Assembly: GCF_002760435.1 (NCBI RefSeq)
Contig: NZ_AUUU01000050.1
Coordinates: 1 to 32,336, forward strand
Reading direction: 5' to 3'
Origin: Clostridium sp. LS
GTDB taxonomy: Bacteria > Bacillota > Clostridia > Clostridiales > Clostridiaceae
Length of the DNA stretch: 32,336 bases
How positions within the stretch are numbered: position 1 is the first letter of the stretch; every line of letters begins with the position of its first letter. Of the stretch, positions 24,315 through 32,336 are shown one piece after another. The notes below the pieces were generated by a model. It was not told the origin of the DNA, made no database searches, and saw only the letters and a program-made list of their open reading frames with translations. A program made the position numbers and the translations under genes.

Positions 24315-27300
24315 TTATTGCAATAAAATTTCTTTTTCTAACGAGAATGAATATAGATATTTATACTTTACCTTTCTTCCAGTCATTTTAAATATTGCAT
24401 TACTGTAATACTCCAATTGCTTATTATATTTTTCTTTAAGTTCTTCTTCATTCCCTGGCTTCACATAATCAGTTTTATAATCCAAAAGTATAATTTCCTT
24501 ATTATACTCAAAGAAACAATCAATTATCCCCTGTAGTCTCACCTTCTCATCCTTATATCTTTCATCCAATTCTTTATCTATTTCTAAGCTGCTAATTTCA
24601 GTATAAAACGGTATTTCTCTATATATCTTTTTATTATTCTCATTTAATTCAAGAATCTTTCTTCCCAAATTAGACTTAAAAAAATTAAATATTTTATATG
24701 GATTAATAGCTTTTAATTCTTCACTAAGTAAAAATTCACTTTCATAAAGTCCTTTAAGCTGTTCCTTAATTTCTTGTATAGATGATACTTTATTAAAATC
24801 AATCTTTTTCATTACAAAATGAACTGCTGTACCCTTTTCGGATGGAGTAAGACCCCGTTCTTCTTGAAGAAATTTAGGTGTGGTAATAATTCTTTCTCTA
24901 AAAATTTCTTCACTATTATAATTTTCTTCAGCATTTCTTCGCTTTAAATCAGAAACTGAAATATTACTTTTCATTGTCGTTGAAGCCTTTAATGGATACT
25001 TATATGATAATATTCTATCTATCTCTTGAGCAATAGCAATATCTTCTTGTAATTTACTATAAACTATAGTTGATTCATGTTTTTCTTCATCAGTGTTTTC
25101 TAAATTTAATTGTTTAACTAAATCACTTCTATTCCATAATTTTATCTTCCACTCTGATGTATCATCTTTTGATATTTTATTAGAAATGCCTATTACTTCA
25201 CTAAGCAAGTTTCCATCATTATGATGACATAGTGCCATGCCAACCCAATCTAGATATGATCTACCCTTTAGCACTTCTGATGGTAGAATATAATTATATT
25301 CTAACTCCGCTGAGCTTACCCATCTTTCTACTGCTCTTTCAGTGTTAGAAACTGTTCCTATCATAATTAGCTTTTCCTTTGCTCTTGTACATGCAACATA
25401 AAGTATTCTCATTTCTTCAGATAGAGTTTCAAGTTTTATTTTTTTCTTTATTGATTCTTTAGCCAAAGTTCCTATTCTAAATCTTTTTTCTATATCTACA
25501 AAATCTGGCCCAAATCCTAATTCATCATGGTAAATCATATTCTTATTTAAGTCCATCAAATTAAAATTCTTTCCCATTCCACATAAAAATACAACTGGGA
25601 ATTCCAATCCCTTACTTTTGTGAATACTCATAATTCTTACTACATCTTCATTTTCTCCTAACATTTGAGCGCTTCCCATATCACCAGATGACTTAGTAAG
25701 CTTATTAACAAAATTAATAAAATTAAATAAACCCTTAAAGCTTGTTTTCTCAAATTGTTTAGCTCTTTGAAAAAGTACTTTCAAATTTGCCTGCCTAAAC
25801 ACTCCATTTGGCATTGCTCCTACATATCCATAGTAAGCTGTATCCATGTATAAGTACCAAATAAATTTATCAATTGCCATGTAAATTGATTTCTTTCTCC
25901 AAGCATCAATTTTCTCAATTAAATATTTGCATTTATCTCTCAGTTTTTCTGAATTAATTTCCTCATTCTCAGTATTTTCTTCACTTATGCATTTGATATT
26001 TTCATAAAAGTAATTATCCTTGTTGAAAAGTCTGACATCACTTATTTCCTCTGCTGAAAATCCTCCAATTGGTGATCTCATTAATGCTATCATAGGTACA
26101 TCTTGTAATGGATTATCAATAACTTTTAAAAGAGAAATAATTGTTCTAATCTCAATTGATTCAAAATATCCTGTTCCTGTATCAGAATATACAGGTATCC
26201 CCTCAGCCCCTAATTCATCTAATAGGCCTTCAGACCAGTTTTTTGTTGCCCTAAGAAGTATTACAATATCTCTATACATTAAGGGTCTATATTCTCCAGT
26301 TTCTTTATCTAAAACCTTAAATACATGTTCCCCTTTTGTGGACATTAACTCCTTGATCCTTCTTGCAACAATCCTTCCCTCTAGCATAACATTGTTTATT
26401 TCTTCCTGCTCTTCAATAACTTCTTCACTTAATTCTTCATAGTTTTTATCTACTATATTAAGTTCTATTGGTCCACCAAGAATTACATTTCTACTATCTG
26501 ATTCCTTGTAATTTGCGCCTAAATTTAAAGCTTCCTCGTCTGAATACTCTAATTCCCCAACAGTTTTAGACATTAATTCTTTAAATAAGTAGTTTACACC
26601 TTCAATAACTTCTTTTCTACTTCTGAAATTCTTATATAACTGAATTTTTCTATTCTTGCCTTGATTCAAATTATATGTATTATATTTATCAATAAATAAC
26701 TCTGGCTTTGCTTGTCTAAATCTATATATGCTTTGCTTAACATCACCAACCATAAATACATTCGGATTATCATATTCTTTTCTAGATACCAAATTTATTA
26801 TTGTTTCTTGTACATTGTTAGAATCCTGATACTCATCTACTAAAACCTCGTCAAAATACTCTTTAAAGTTTTTAGCTACATTAGATGGAATTATATTCTT
26901 ATCTTCATCATAATCAATTAATATTTTTAAACACAAATGCTCTAAGTCATTAAAATCTAGTATATTTCTATCTCTCTTCTTCTTATTAAACCTATCTCCA
27001 AATTCCAATACAAGTTCTGTTAGTTTTTTCATATGAGGATAAGCACTCTGAATATTGTTTAACATCTGCTGTGGTGTTACTGAAAATGTGTTATCTATTA
27101 ATTCAGATAATTTTTTCTTTATATCATCCCTTATTTTTTTAACAGTATTTTGAGAATTCTCATCTGAAATTTTATCCTTTTTAATAGTTTTAAGTCTGTT
27201 AAAAACAATAGATGTTAATGCTTTATAAATATCTTCTAACCCATTATCAATACATTCATAGACATTCCTTATAGCTTTTAATTCCATTTGAAAATTATCC

Positions 27301-28046
27301 ATATACGGTTCTAAGCCATCAGTTTGATTAATTATTTCAATGGCTTTTTCTATCATTTTTATATATCCTTCAATTTCAATATTAATATTATCAGTTAGCA
27401 CTTTAACCCACTTAGTCTTATTTAGTTCCTTTAACGAACCAATTTTAAAGTTTTCTGCATTTTCATTTAGCCATTTTTCAGGCCATGGACCAGACATGAT
27501 AAAATTATACAAGTCTAAAATTAATTCCTTTAAATTATCATCATTTTTATAACCACTGAATGCTTCAACTAAATTTGTAAACTCTAAATCTTCTTCTTCA
27601 TACTTATCCTCAAAAAGTTCATCTATTACCTCTGACTTAATTAATATACCTTCTGTTTGATCTCCAATTCTAAAAGATGGATCTAAATCTATCCTGTGGA
27701 AATTATTTTTAATAACATCTAAACAAAATGAATGCATTGTTGTGATATTGGCTCTATTTAGTAATGCTAATTGTTTTTGGAGATTTCTAGAGCTTGGTTT
27801 CCTATCTAATTCCTTTGATATTGCTTCTGCTATTCTTTCTCTCATTTCAGCAGCTGCGGCATTAGTAAATGTCACTACTAACAACTTATCAATATCAACT
27901 GGATTTTCCTCGCTCGTAATTATTCTAATAATCCTTTCCACCAAAACAGCCGTTTTACCAGAACCTGCTGCTGCTGCCACCAACAAATTGCAATTTCTTG
28001 TTTCTATTGCACTTAATTGCTCGTCAGTCCATTTTGTTTTGCCCAT
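24315..28046 (-). CDS. addA: ATP-dependent helicase/nuclease subunit A
   Basis: Helicase-nuclease subunit of AddAB, the Gram-positive counterpart of RecBCD, which resects double-strand breaks for recombination. The 1243-residue length is normal. UvrD-type helicase motifs run in order: Walker [12 protein letters not shown] (Lys31), [14 protein letters not shown], the DExx box [48 protein letters not shown] and [15 protein letters not shown]. The C-terminal RecB-type nuclease has [10 protein letters not shown] and [11 protein letters not shown] with catalytic Asp and Lys. The ATG follows AGGAGAG by 8 bases. addB ends 82 bases before, with no terminator between, so they are co-transcribed. Nothing is missing. 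Confidence 0.98.
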   Translation of the reverse strand: MGKTKWTDEQLSAIETRNCNLLVAAAAGSGKTAVLVERIIRIITSEENPVDIDKLLVVTFTNAAAAEMRERIAEAISKELDRKPSSRNLQKQLALLNRANITTMHSFCLDVIKNNFHRIDLDPSFRIGDQTEGILIKSEVIDELFEDKYEEEDLEFTNLVEAFSGYKNDDNLKELILDLYNFIMSGPWPEKWLNENAENFKIGSLKELNKTKWVKVLTDNINIEIEGYIKMIEKAIEIINQTDGLEPYMDNFQMELKAIRNVYECIDNGLEDIYKALTSIVFNRLKTIKKDKISDENSQNTVKKIRDDIKKKLSELIDNTFSVTPQQMLNNIQSAYPHMKKLTELVLEFGDRFNKKKRDRNILDFNDLEHLCLKILIDYDEDKNIIPSNVAKNFKEYFDEVLVDEYQDSNNVQETIINLVSRKEYDNPNVFMVGDVKQSIYRFRQAKPELFIDKYNTYNLNQGKNRKIQLYKNFRSRKEVIEGVNYLFKELMSKTVGELEYSDEEALNLGANYKESDSRNVILGGPIELNIVDKNYEELSEEVIEEQEEINNVMLEGRIVARRIKELMSTKGEHVFKVLDKETGEYRPLMYRDIVILLRATKNWSEGLLDELGAEGIPVYSDTGTGYFESIEIRTIISLLKVIDNPLQDVPMIALMRSPIGGFSAEEISDVRLFNKDNYFYENIKCISEENTENEEINSEKLRDKCKYLIEKIDAWRKKSIYMAIDKFIWYLYMDTAYYGYVGAMPNGVFRQANLKVLFQRAKQFEKTSFKGLFNFINFVNKLTKSSGDMGSAQMLGENEDVVRIMSIHKSKGLEFPVVFLCGMGKNFNLMDLNKNMIYHDELGFGPDFVDIEKRFRIGTLAKESIKKKIKLETLSEEMRILYVACTRAKEKLIMIGTVSNTERAVERWVSSAELEYNYILPSEVLKGRSYLDWVGMALCHHNDGNLLSEVIGISNKISKDDTSEWKIKLWNRSDLVKQLNLENTDEEKHESTIVYSKLQEDIAIAQEIDRILSYKYPLKASTTMKSNISVSDLKRRNAEENYNSEEIFRERIITTPKFLQEERGLTPSEKGTAVHFVMKKIDFNKVSSIQEIKEQLKGLYESEFLLSEELKAINPYKIFNFFKSNLGRKILELNENNKKIYREIPFYTEISSLEIDKELDERYKDEKVRLQGIIDCFFEYNKEIILLDYKTDYVKPGNEEELKEKYNKQLEYYSNAIFKMTGRKVKYKYLYSFSLEKEILLQ

Positions 28047-28128
28047 AGATTAATCTCTCCTATCAAAAATAAAATCACGTTACCCACCAAGATTTTTTTA
28101 TTTATCTAATACTATACAACTTAACTTT

Positions 28129-31100
28129 TTATACGTTATTCTCATCATTTATAATATTTGACTCATTAGAATCTACTTGTTCACTAGTATGATTTATCTC
28201 TTTTTTTATACTGCTCCAAATATCATTTTGGGATTTTCTTGAAATAATTTTATATTTATTATCTTTTATAGCTGTATCAAATTGGCATATAGCTGAAAAA
28301 TCACAAAATTCGCAATGAGCTCTATTAGCATTTTTAGTTGGTTGTATTTTAATTTCCCCATTTAACATATCCTCGCATAGCTCAACCATCTTTTTGTTAA
28401 CATATTCTCTAAGCAATGTGAACTCCTCTTCAGTAATTACATCACTACTTGACTTAAAATCCCCATCATTCTTAAATGCAGCTGGTATAATTAATGAATA
28501 TCCTTCAATATCTCTATCCATAGCTTTAACAACTCTAGCATCTTTTAGAATTAATCCTTTCAGTTTTAAAGCATTTAGTACTTCATCTTGCACTTCATCT
28601 ATGGTCATTTCTTTTTTACTTTTTATTATAGGATCATCTATTTTAAAATATAATATAGCTCCTGGCTTTGCATGCTTATTTAATATATATTTAGAATTTT
28701 TAATTAAAGCGTCAAGATAAACTAATAACTGCATTTGCAATCCATAATACAGTTCATTTAAATCAAATTTATTAGTACCAGTTTTATAATCTATAACCCT
28801 AATATAAGTATCACCATCTAAATCCAACGTATCTATTCTATCAATTCTTCCTTGAAGATATATTTTTTCATTAGACTCCAAATCCAAAGTTATAGCTTCA
28901 CCCGAGTTATAGCTTCCAAAATTAAATTCAGTTTTATAAACCTCAAACTCACCTTTGCCTATTTGATTTGCAATTACTGATACAGATTTTGAGATTACTC
29001 TTTTGAACCTTTGAGCTAAGTATTTAAATTTTTTAGTACTATTTAATATTGAATTACTTTGCTCACTCAGTTTTTTATCAATAATATTAGATATCATTTC
29101 TTTACATTTTTCATTATTCAAATCTGACCATAATATACCCTCTTGTTTAACCTTATTTGTAAATGTATCTAACATCTCATGTACAAATGAACCTAAATCT
29201 GGAGGCGTAAACTCATATACCTTTCTATTCTTTGCCTTTAATCCATACTGAACAAAATATGAAAAAGGGCATTCTGCATATTTTTCTAATCTTGATACGC
29301 TAAATACTAGTTTTCCCATATCATTTTGATAAAGCCTTCTTAATTTATTTTTAGCAACTTTATCACCTACGTTAGAGTATGTAAGCCCTTTAAATATGTT
29401 TTGTATTTTCTCTTTAAATTCTTCATTTTGTTTAAACCAGTTATAAACTTCAGGCCAATATTCTTCTATATCTTCTCTATCAAAATCCCTTCTTACAGCT
29501 ATTATAAGTTCATTAAATGTTGGAATTGGAGTAGTAACTTTACCAAACTTATTTTTCTGAATTTCTAAATTATAAATTGCACTTTCCTCTATTAACTGTG
29601 GTAATATTTTTTTAATTCTAGGTATTACTACAGATGGCCTTAATGCTTTACCTTCAAAATCAGACATTGGGTACGACAGCATTAAAAATTCACTGCTTAT
29701 AGTTAAAGCTATGTATAATAAATATTGTTCTTCAAACACTTTATTTCTAGTTGTCGTTGATAATGTAATACCTATTTCATTTAATATATCTCTATCTCTA
29801 TCGGATAGTATTCCCTCATCCTTTTTCGCTGCCGGTAAAACACCGTCATTAATACCTACTATATAAAGAACCTTCACGTCCCTACCTTTAATCCTTGCTA
29901 TATCACCAATGTTAACTTGATCTAAAGCTACAGGTATAACCCCTATTTCTTCATTTGTAAATCCTGAATTTAATATTTTAAAGAATTCAAAGTACTCGAG
30001 AGTTTCCTCCCCCATTACATCAACTGCTTGATCTAAAATATCAACGACTATACCTTCAACCTGACTATACTCTTTTACTTTACCCTCTAAACCTAAACTT
30101 TCAAAATTTTCGATCCAAGCATTTATTCTTTCAAATGCCTCTACATCTACTAAAAATTCATATATAGCTGTACATATATCTTTTACTTTAGATTTGCCAT
30201 TTATCTTGCTATGAAAATCGATAAGCGGTTTTCTTATCTCCTCCATAATTTCAGCTATTAATATTTTTTCATTTGTTAATTCCTCATTATTTATAAACCA
30301 TTTTTCACTAATTATTTCTTTTACTGTCCATTTATATCCCTTTATCCCGTGTTCCAATACAAAGTTCTCTAAAATATCTATATGTGAATTATCTACTCCA
30401 GCTAATCCACTTTTTAAATATTTAAATACACTCTCATATGACCAATTTTTAGATAAAATCTCAAAAGCAGAGCTTATAAGTATAATCAATGGATTGCTCA
30501 ACAACTGAATTTTTTTATCCAAAAAATATGGAATATCATAATCCTTAAATATTACTGATGTTATTTTTTCATAGTCATCTATATTTCTACAAACTACAGA
30601 TATATCTTTATATCTATAGCCTTTATCTCTAACAAGTTCTGTTATACTCTTTGCAACTCTTTCAATCTCATCATAAATGTTATTTGCTTTATATAGTGAT
30701 ACGTTATTACAACTTTCCTTATATTCATTAAATGGATAAGAAAAAAAATATTTTTCTATATGCCTAAGCTCGGGATTATTCTTAAACCTATGTGGTACAG
30801 CATTATTCAGATTAACTGGTTTATCATAAGCTATATTATTTTCTTTCATTATTTTTAGCAACTTGTTTTCGGTATTCTTTGTTATATTAAAGACATCTGT
30901 TATATCTTCATATTTATCATCTATAGATTTATTGTCCATGCACAAGGTTATATTTGTTCTCTTACACCTTTTTGCTAGTAATCTTATAATTTCTAGTTGT
31001 TGAGGGATAAAGCTAGTAAATTCATCTATCCATATTTCAGCTCCTGAATACGCATCAGTTTCTAATAACTTTTTACTTAATAAGCTTAACTCATCATCCC

Positions 31101-31629
31101 CATCAATGTAGTTTTCATGCATCTTTGAATTGAACGCTTCATAAATAAGAATTAGTTCCTTAAGTTTTTGAGCTAATTCAAAGTCATCTATTTTTTCATC
31201 TATTCTTCTTATATTCTCAATATCTATATTGTATTTTTTAAACTCAGAGATTACCTCTGAAATAATTTCATTAAACCCTTGTTCTCTAGATATTTTACTA
31301 AAATAATCTAGAGACTCAATGTTTTCATTTAATACTCTATGAATAAGCATGTTTCTTCCAGATTCCTTTATTATCTCTTTAACACGTCCACCATACTCTT
31401 CAAAAACTTCTCGAGCCATTTTCTTAAAACTTAGTACTTCTACTCTTAAAAATGCATGCTCTCCAATAGACTTTAGTATCTTATTTTCGGTCGTAAATGT
31501 ATATTGTTCAGGAACTAATAAAATTAATTTATTTTCAGATTCTTTTTCGTTAATATTATTTTTTATTTCATCAATACAAAATTCACTTTTCCCAGTTCCG
31601 GATCTTCCATAAATAAACCTTATACTCAT
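28129..31629 (-). CDS. addB: ATP-dependent helicase/deoxyribonuclease subunit B
   Basis: Partner of AddA in double-strand break resection. The 1166-residue protein starts with Walker [11 protein letters not shown] (Lys14). The inactivated helicase fold follows, which in AddB scans for recombination hotspots. The C-terminal nuclease holds [28 protein letters not shown]. Four cysteines expected to bind an iron-sulfur cluster are present: one in YAECPFSYF and three in [13 protein letters not shown] near the C terminus. A 35-residue polar tail follows. I chose the ATG at 31627-31629 ([11 protein letters not shown]) with AAGG 5 bases upstream. The earlier in-frame GTG at 31647 overlaps the Shine-Dalgarno region. 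It lies between the GNAT gene (21 bases upstream) and addA. Confidence 0.97.
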   Translation of the reverse strand: MSIRFIYGRSGTGKSEFCIDEIKNNINEKESENKLILLVPEQYTFTTENKILKSIGEHAFLRVEVLSFKKMAREVFEEYGGRVKEIIKESGRNMLIHRVLNENIESLDYFSKISREQGFNEIISEVISEFKKYNIDIENIRRIDEKIDDFELAQKLKELILIYEAFNSKMHENYIDGDDELSLLSKKLLETDAYSGAEIWIDEFTSFIPQQLEIIRLLAKRCKRTNITLCMDNKSIDDKYEDITDVFNITKNTENKLLKIMKENNIAYDKPVNLNNAVPHRFKNNPELRHIEKYFFSYPFNEYKESCNNVSLYKANNIYDEIERVAKSITELVRDKGYRYKDISVVCRNIDDYEKITSVIFKDYDIPYFLDKKIQLLSNPLIILISSAFEILSKNWSYESVFKYLKSGLAGVDNSHIDILENFVLEHGIKGYKWTVKEIISEKWFINNEELTNEKILIAEIMEEIRKPLIDFHSKINGKSKVKDICTAIYEFLVDVEAFERINAWIENFESLGLEGKVKEYSQVEGIVVDILDQAVDVMGEETLEYFEFFKILNSGFTNEEIGVIPVALDQVNIGDIARIKGRDVKVLYIVGINDGVLPAAKKDEGILSDRDRDILNEIGITLSTTTRNKVFEEQYLLYIALTISSEFLMLSYPMSDFEGKALRPSVVIPRIKKILPQLIEESAIYNLEIQKNKFGKVTTPIPTFNELIIAVRRDFDREDIEEYWPEVYNWFKQNEEFKEKIQNIFKGLTYSNVGDKVAKNKLRRLYQNDMGKLVFSVSRLEKYAECPFSYFVQYGLKAKNRKVYEFTPPDLGSFVHEMLDTFTNKVKQEGILWSDLNNEKCKEMISNIIDKKLSEQSNSILNSTKKFKYLAQRFKRVISKSVSVIANQIGKGEFEVYKTEFNFGSYNSGEAITLDLESNEKIYLQGRIDRIDTLDLDGDTYIRVIDYKTGTNKFDLNELYYGLQMQLLVYLDALIKNSKYILNKHAKPGAILYFKIDDPIIKSKKEMTIDEVQDEVLNALKLKGLILKDARVVKAMDRDIEGYSLIIPAAFKNDGDFKSSSDVITEEEFTLLREYVNKKMVELCEDMLNGEIKIQPTKNANRAHCEFCDFSAICQFDTAIKDNKYKIISRKSQNDIWSSIKKEINHTSEQVDSNESNIINDENNV

Positions 31630-31650
31630 ATATACCTTCATCCTCACATA

Positions 31651-32148
31651 TTAAATATCAATTACTTCTTCTCTAAGTATGCCCATAATTACAGTATCTA
31701 CATATTCCTTGCCTATATAAACCCTATTTCTCTTAATGCCTTCTTCTATAAAGCCACATTTCTTATAGCACTTTATAGCTCTTGTATTAGATTTTATGAC
31801 TTCTAATTCTACTCTTATAGCATCTAATTGGTAAAATAAATATCTTAATAAAGTTTTTATTGAATCTTCACCATACTTTCGTCCCCAATACTTACTTCCA
31901 ATAGTTATTCCAATAGAATATACCCCTTTACAACTACTACTTTCCTTATATGTTATAAACCCAATTAAAATATCTTCTTCATTAATTATACTTAATGCTT
32001 TTCTTAGATGTGATTTTTGATTATTATGTTGTATATCATTAGGTATTGTATTATATATTCTAACCTTCTCTTCATTAGATAATCTATACAATATCGTTAT
32101 ATCCTTTTTTTCTATTAACCTTAAATATATTCTGATGCCTTTAAGCAT
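31651..32148 (-). CDS. GNAT-family N-acetyltransferase (RimJ/RimL type)
   Basis: Transfers an acetyl group from acetyl-CoA to an unknown amine, perhaps a protein N terminus or a small molecule. The 165-residue protein has the RimJ/RimL-type order: IYLRLIEKKDI at the start, a central SIGITIGSKYWGRKYGEDSIKTLLRYLF with the acetyl-CoA loop (WGRKYGEDS in place of the usual Q/RxxGxG/A), VELEVIKSNTRAIKCYKKCGFIEEG (the Asn-x-x-Ala, Tyr and GF signature), and a DTVIMGILREE end. The ATG follows AAGGTG. It begins a probable operon with addB (21-base gap) and addA. A link to DNA repair is not evident from the sequence. The probable promoter is at 32229-32201. Confidence 0.92.
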   Translation of the reverse strand: MLKGIRIYLRLIEKKDITILYRLSNEEKVRIYNTIPNDIQHNNQKSHLRKALSIINEEDILIGFITYKESSSCKGVYSIGITIGSKYWGRKYGEDSIKTLLRYLFYQLDAIRVELEVIKSNTRAIKCYKKCGFIEEGIKRNRVYIGKEYVDTVIMGILREEVIDI

Positions 32149-32200
32149 AATTCACCTTCTTAAGCAAATTATTAATTTAATATAAATCTTATATAAATTT

Positions 32201-32229
32201 ATTATAATATTTTAAAGCTAAAATTTGAA
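32201..32229 (-). promoter_or_regulatory. Probable promoter of the GNAT-addB-addA operon
   Basis: TTCAAA (32229-32224), 17 bases, then a perfect TATAAT (32206-32201), about 50 bases ahead of the GNAT start codon. No LexA-type box is seen here. Confidence 0.5.
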
Positions 32230-32254
32230 TTAACATCTTCTGTTATTTAATATA

Positions 32255-32291
32255 AAAATAAAAAAACATCTAACATATTGTTAGATGTTTT
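32255..32291 (-). terminator. Terminator of the edge tRNA gene
   Basis: AAAACATCTAACA pairs perfectly with TGTTAGATGTTTT around a 3-base loop. TTTTTTTATTTTTA follows on the minus strand, directly after the tRNA CCA end. Confidence 0.92.
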
Positions 32292-32336
32292 GGCGGAGGA
32301 TCCGGGATTTGAACCCGGGCGCCAGTTACCCGACCT
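32291..32336 (-). tRNA. Partial tRNA, probably tRNA-Ser (3' part only)
   Basis: Cut by the window edge; 46 nt of the 3' end are present. The T arm is CCGGG-TTCAAAT-CCCGG, followed by ATCCTCC, discriminator G and encoded CCA. Before the T arm lies a long variable region (GTCGGGTAACTGGCGC), which points to a class II tRNA. The ATCCTCCGCCA end matches Gram-positive tRNA-Ser as I know it. The anticodon is outside the window, so the identity is not certain. Confidence 0.7.

Overview
The window is AT-rich, low-GC Firmicute DNA. Ribosome binding sites are strong (GGAGG-type), TTG and GTG starts occur, and Glu/Lys/Ile/Asn-rich proteins dominate. A CpI-type [FeFe] hydrogenase, AddAB, a DUF1836 protein, an FGGST-type phosphatidylserine decarboxylase and clostridial promoters all point to Clostridium sensu stricto. 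The Psd and AddB sequences resemble, from memory, the C. beijerinckii group. It looks like ordinary chromosome: no phage, insertion sequence or CRISPR array was seen.

Layout. 1-2586 (minus): an XRE/S24-like regulator behind a DUF3783 gene, a cyclophilin and murI. 3066-4217 (plus): an HD-GYP protein with its own promoter and terminator. 4301-4605 (minus): a 78-residue YCII-like gene whose consensus promoter carries two LexA-type operators. 4633-9260 (minus): carA-carB with a PyrR-type attenuator leader. 9261-10066: a long non-coding stretch with a candidate small RNA and an 84-nt imperfect hairpin. 10067-13592 (minus): mgsA, proB-proA and a hemolysin III family membrane protein. 13812-16292 (plus): a DUF1836 protein and an ABC-F ATPase with a degenerate second ATP site. 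16334-19790 (minus): a HAD phosphatase, hydA and a TetR regulator. 20098-20988 (plus): psd. 21034-22849 (minus): tRNA-Arg(ACG), a soluble histidine kinase and a small membrane protein. 23062-24231 (plus): an L,D-transpeptidase. 24315-32148 (minus): a GNAT acetyltransferase, addB and addA. The right edge cuts a tRNA, probably Ser.

How the genes work together. carAB supplies carbamoyl phosphate for pyrimidines and arginine, and its leader is built for control by PyrR. proBA makes glutamate semialdehyde for proline. murI and the L,D-transpeptidase act on peptidoglycan. HydA disposes of electrons as H2. AddAB processes double-strand breaks, and the LexA-boxed small gene is probably also part of the DNA damage response. 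Several annotated starts below are moved inward from the longest open frame because the Shine-Dalgarno sequence points to an internal codon.

The most notable item is the SOS-type promoter at 4556-4605: TTGACA, 17 bases, TATAAT, with one perfect LexA palindrome in the spacer and a second box near the start of transcription. The gene behind it has no recognised DNA damage function. Next are the carA leader, which may hold two terminator-like hairpins, and the non-coding region downstream of mgsA.
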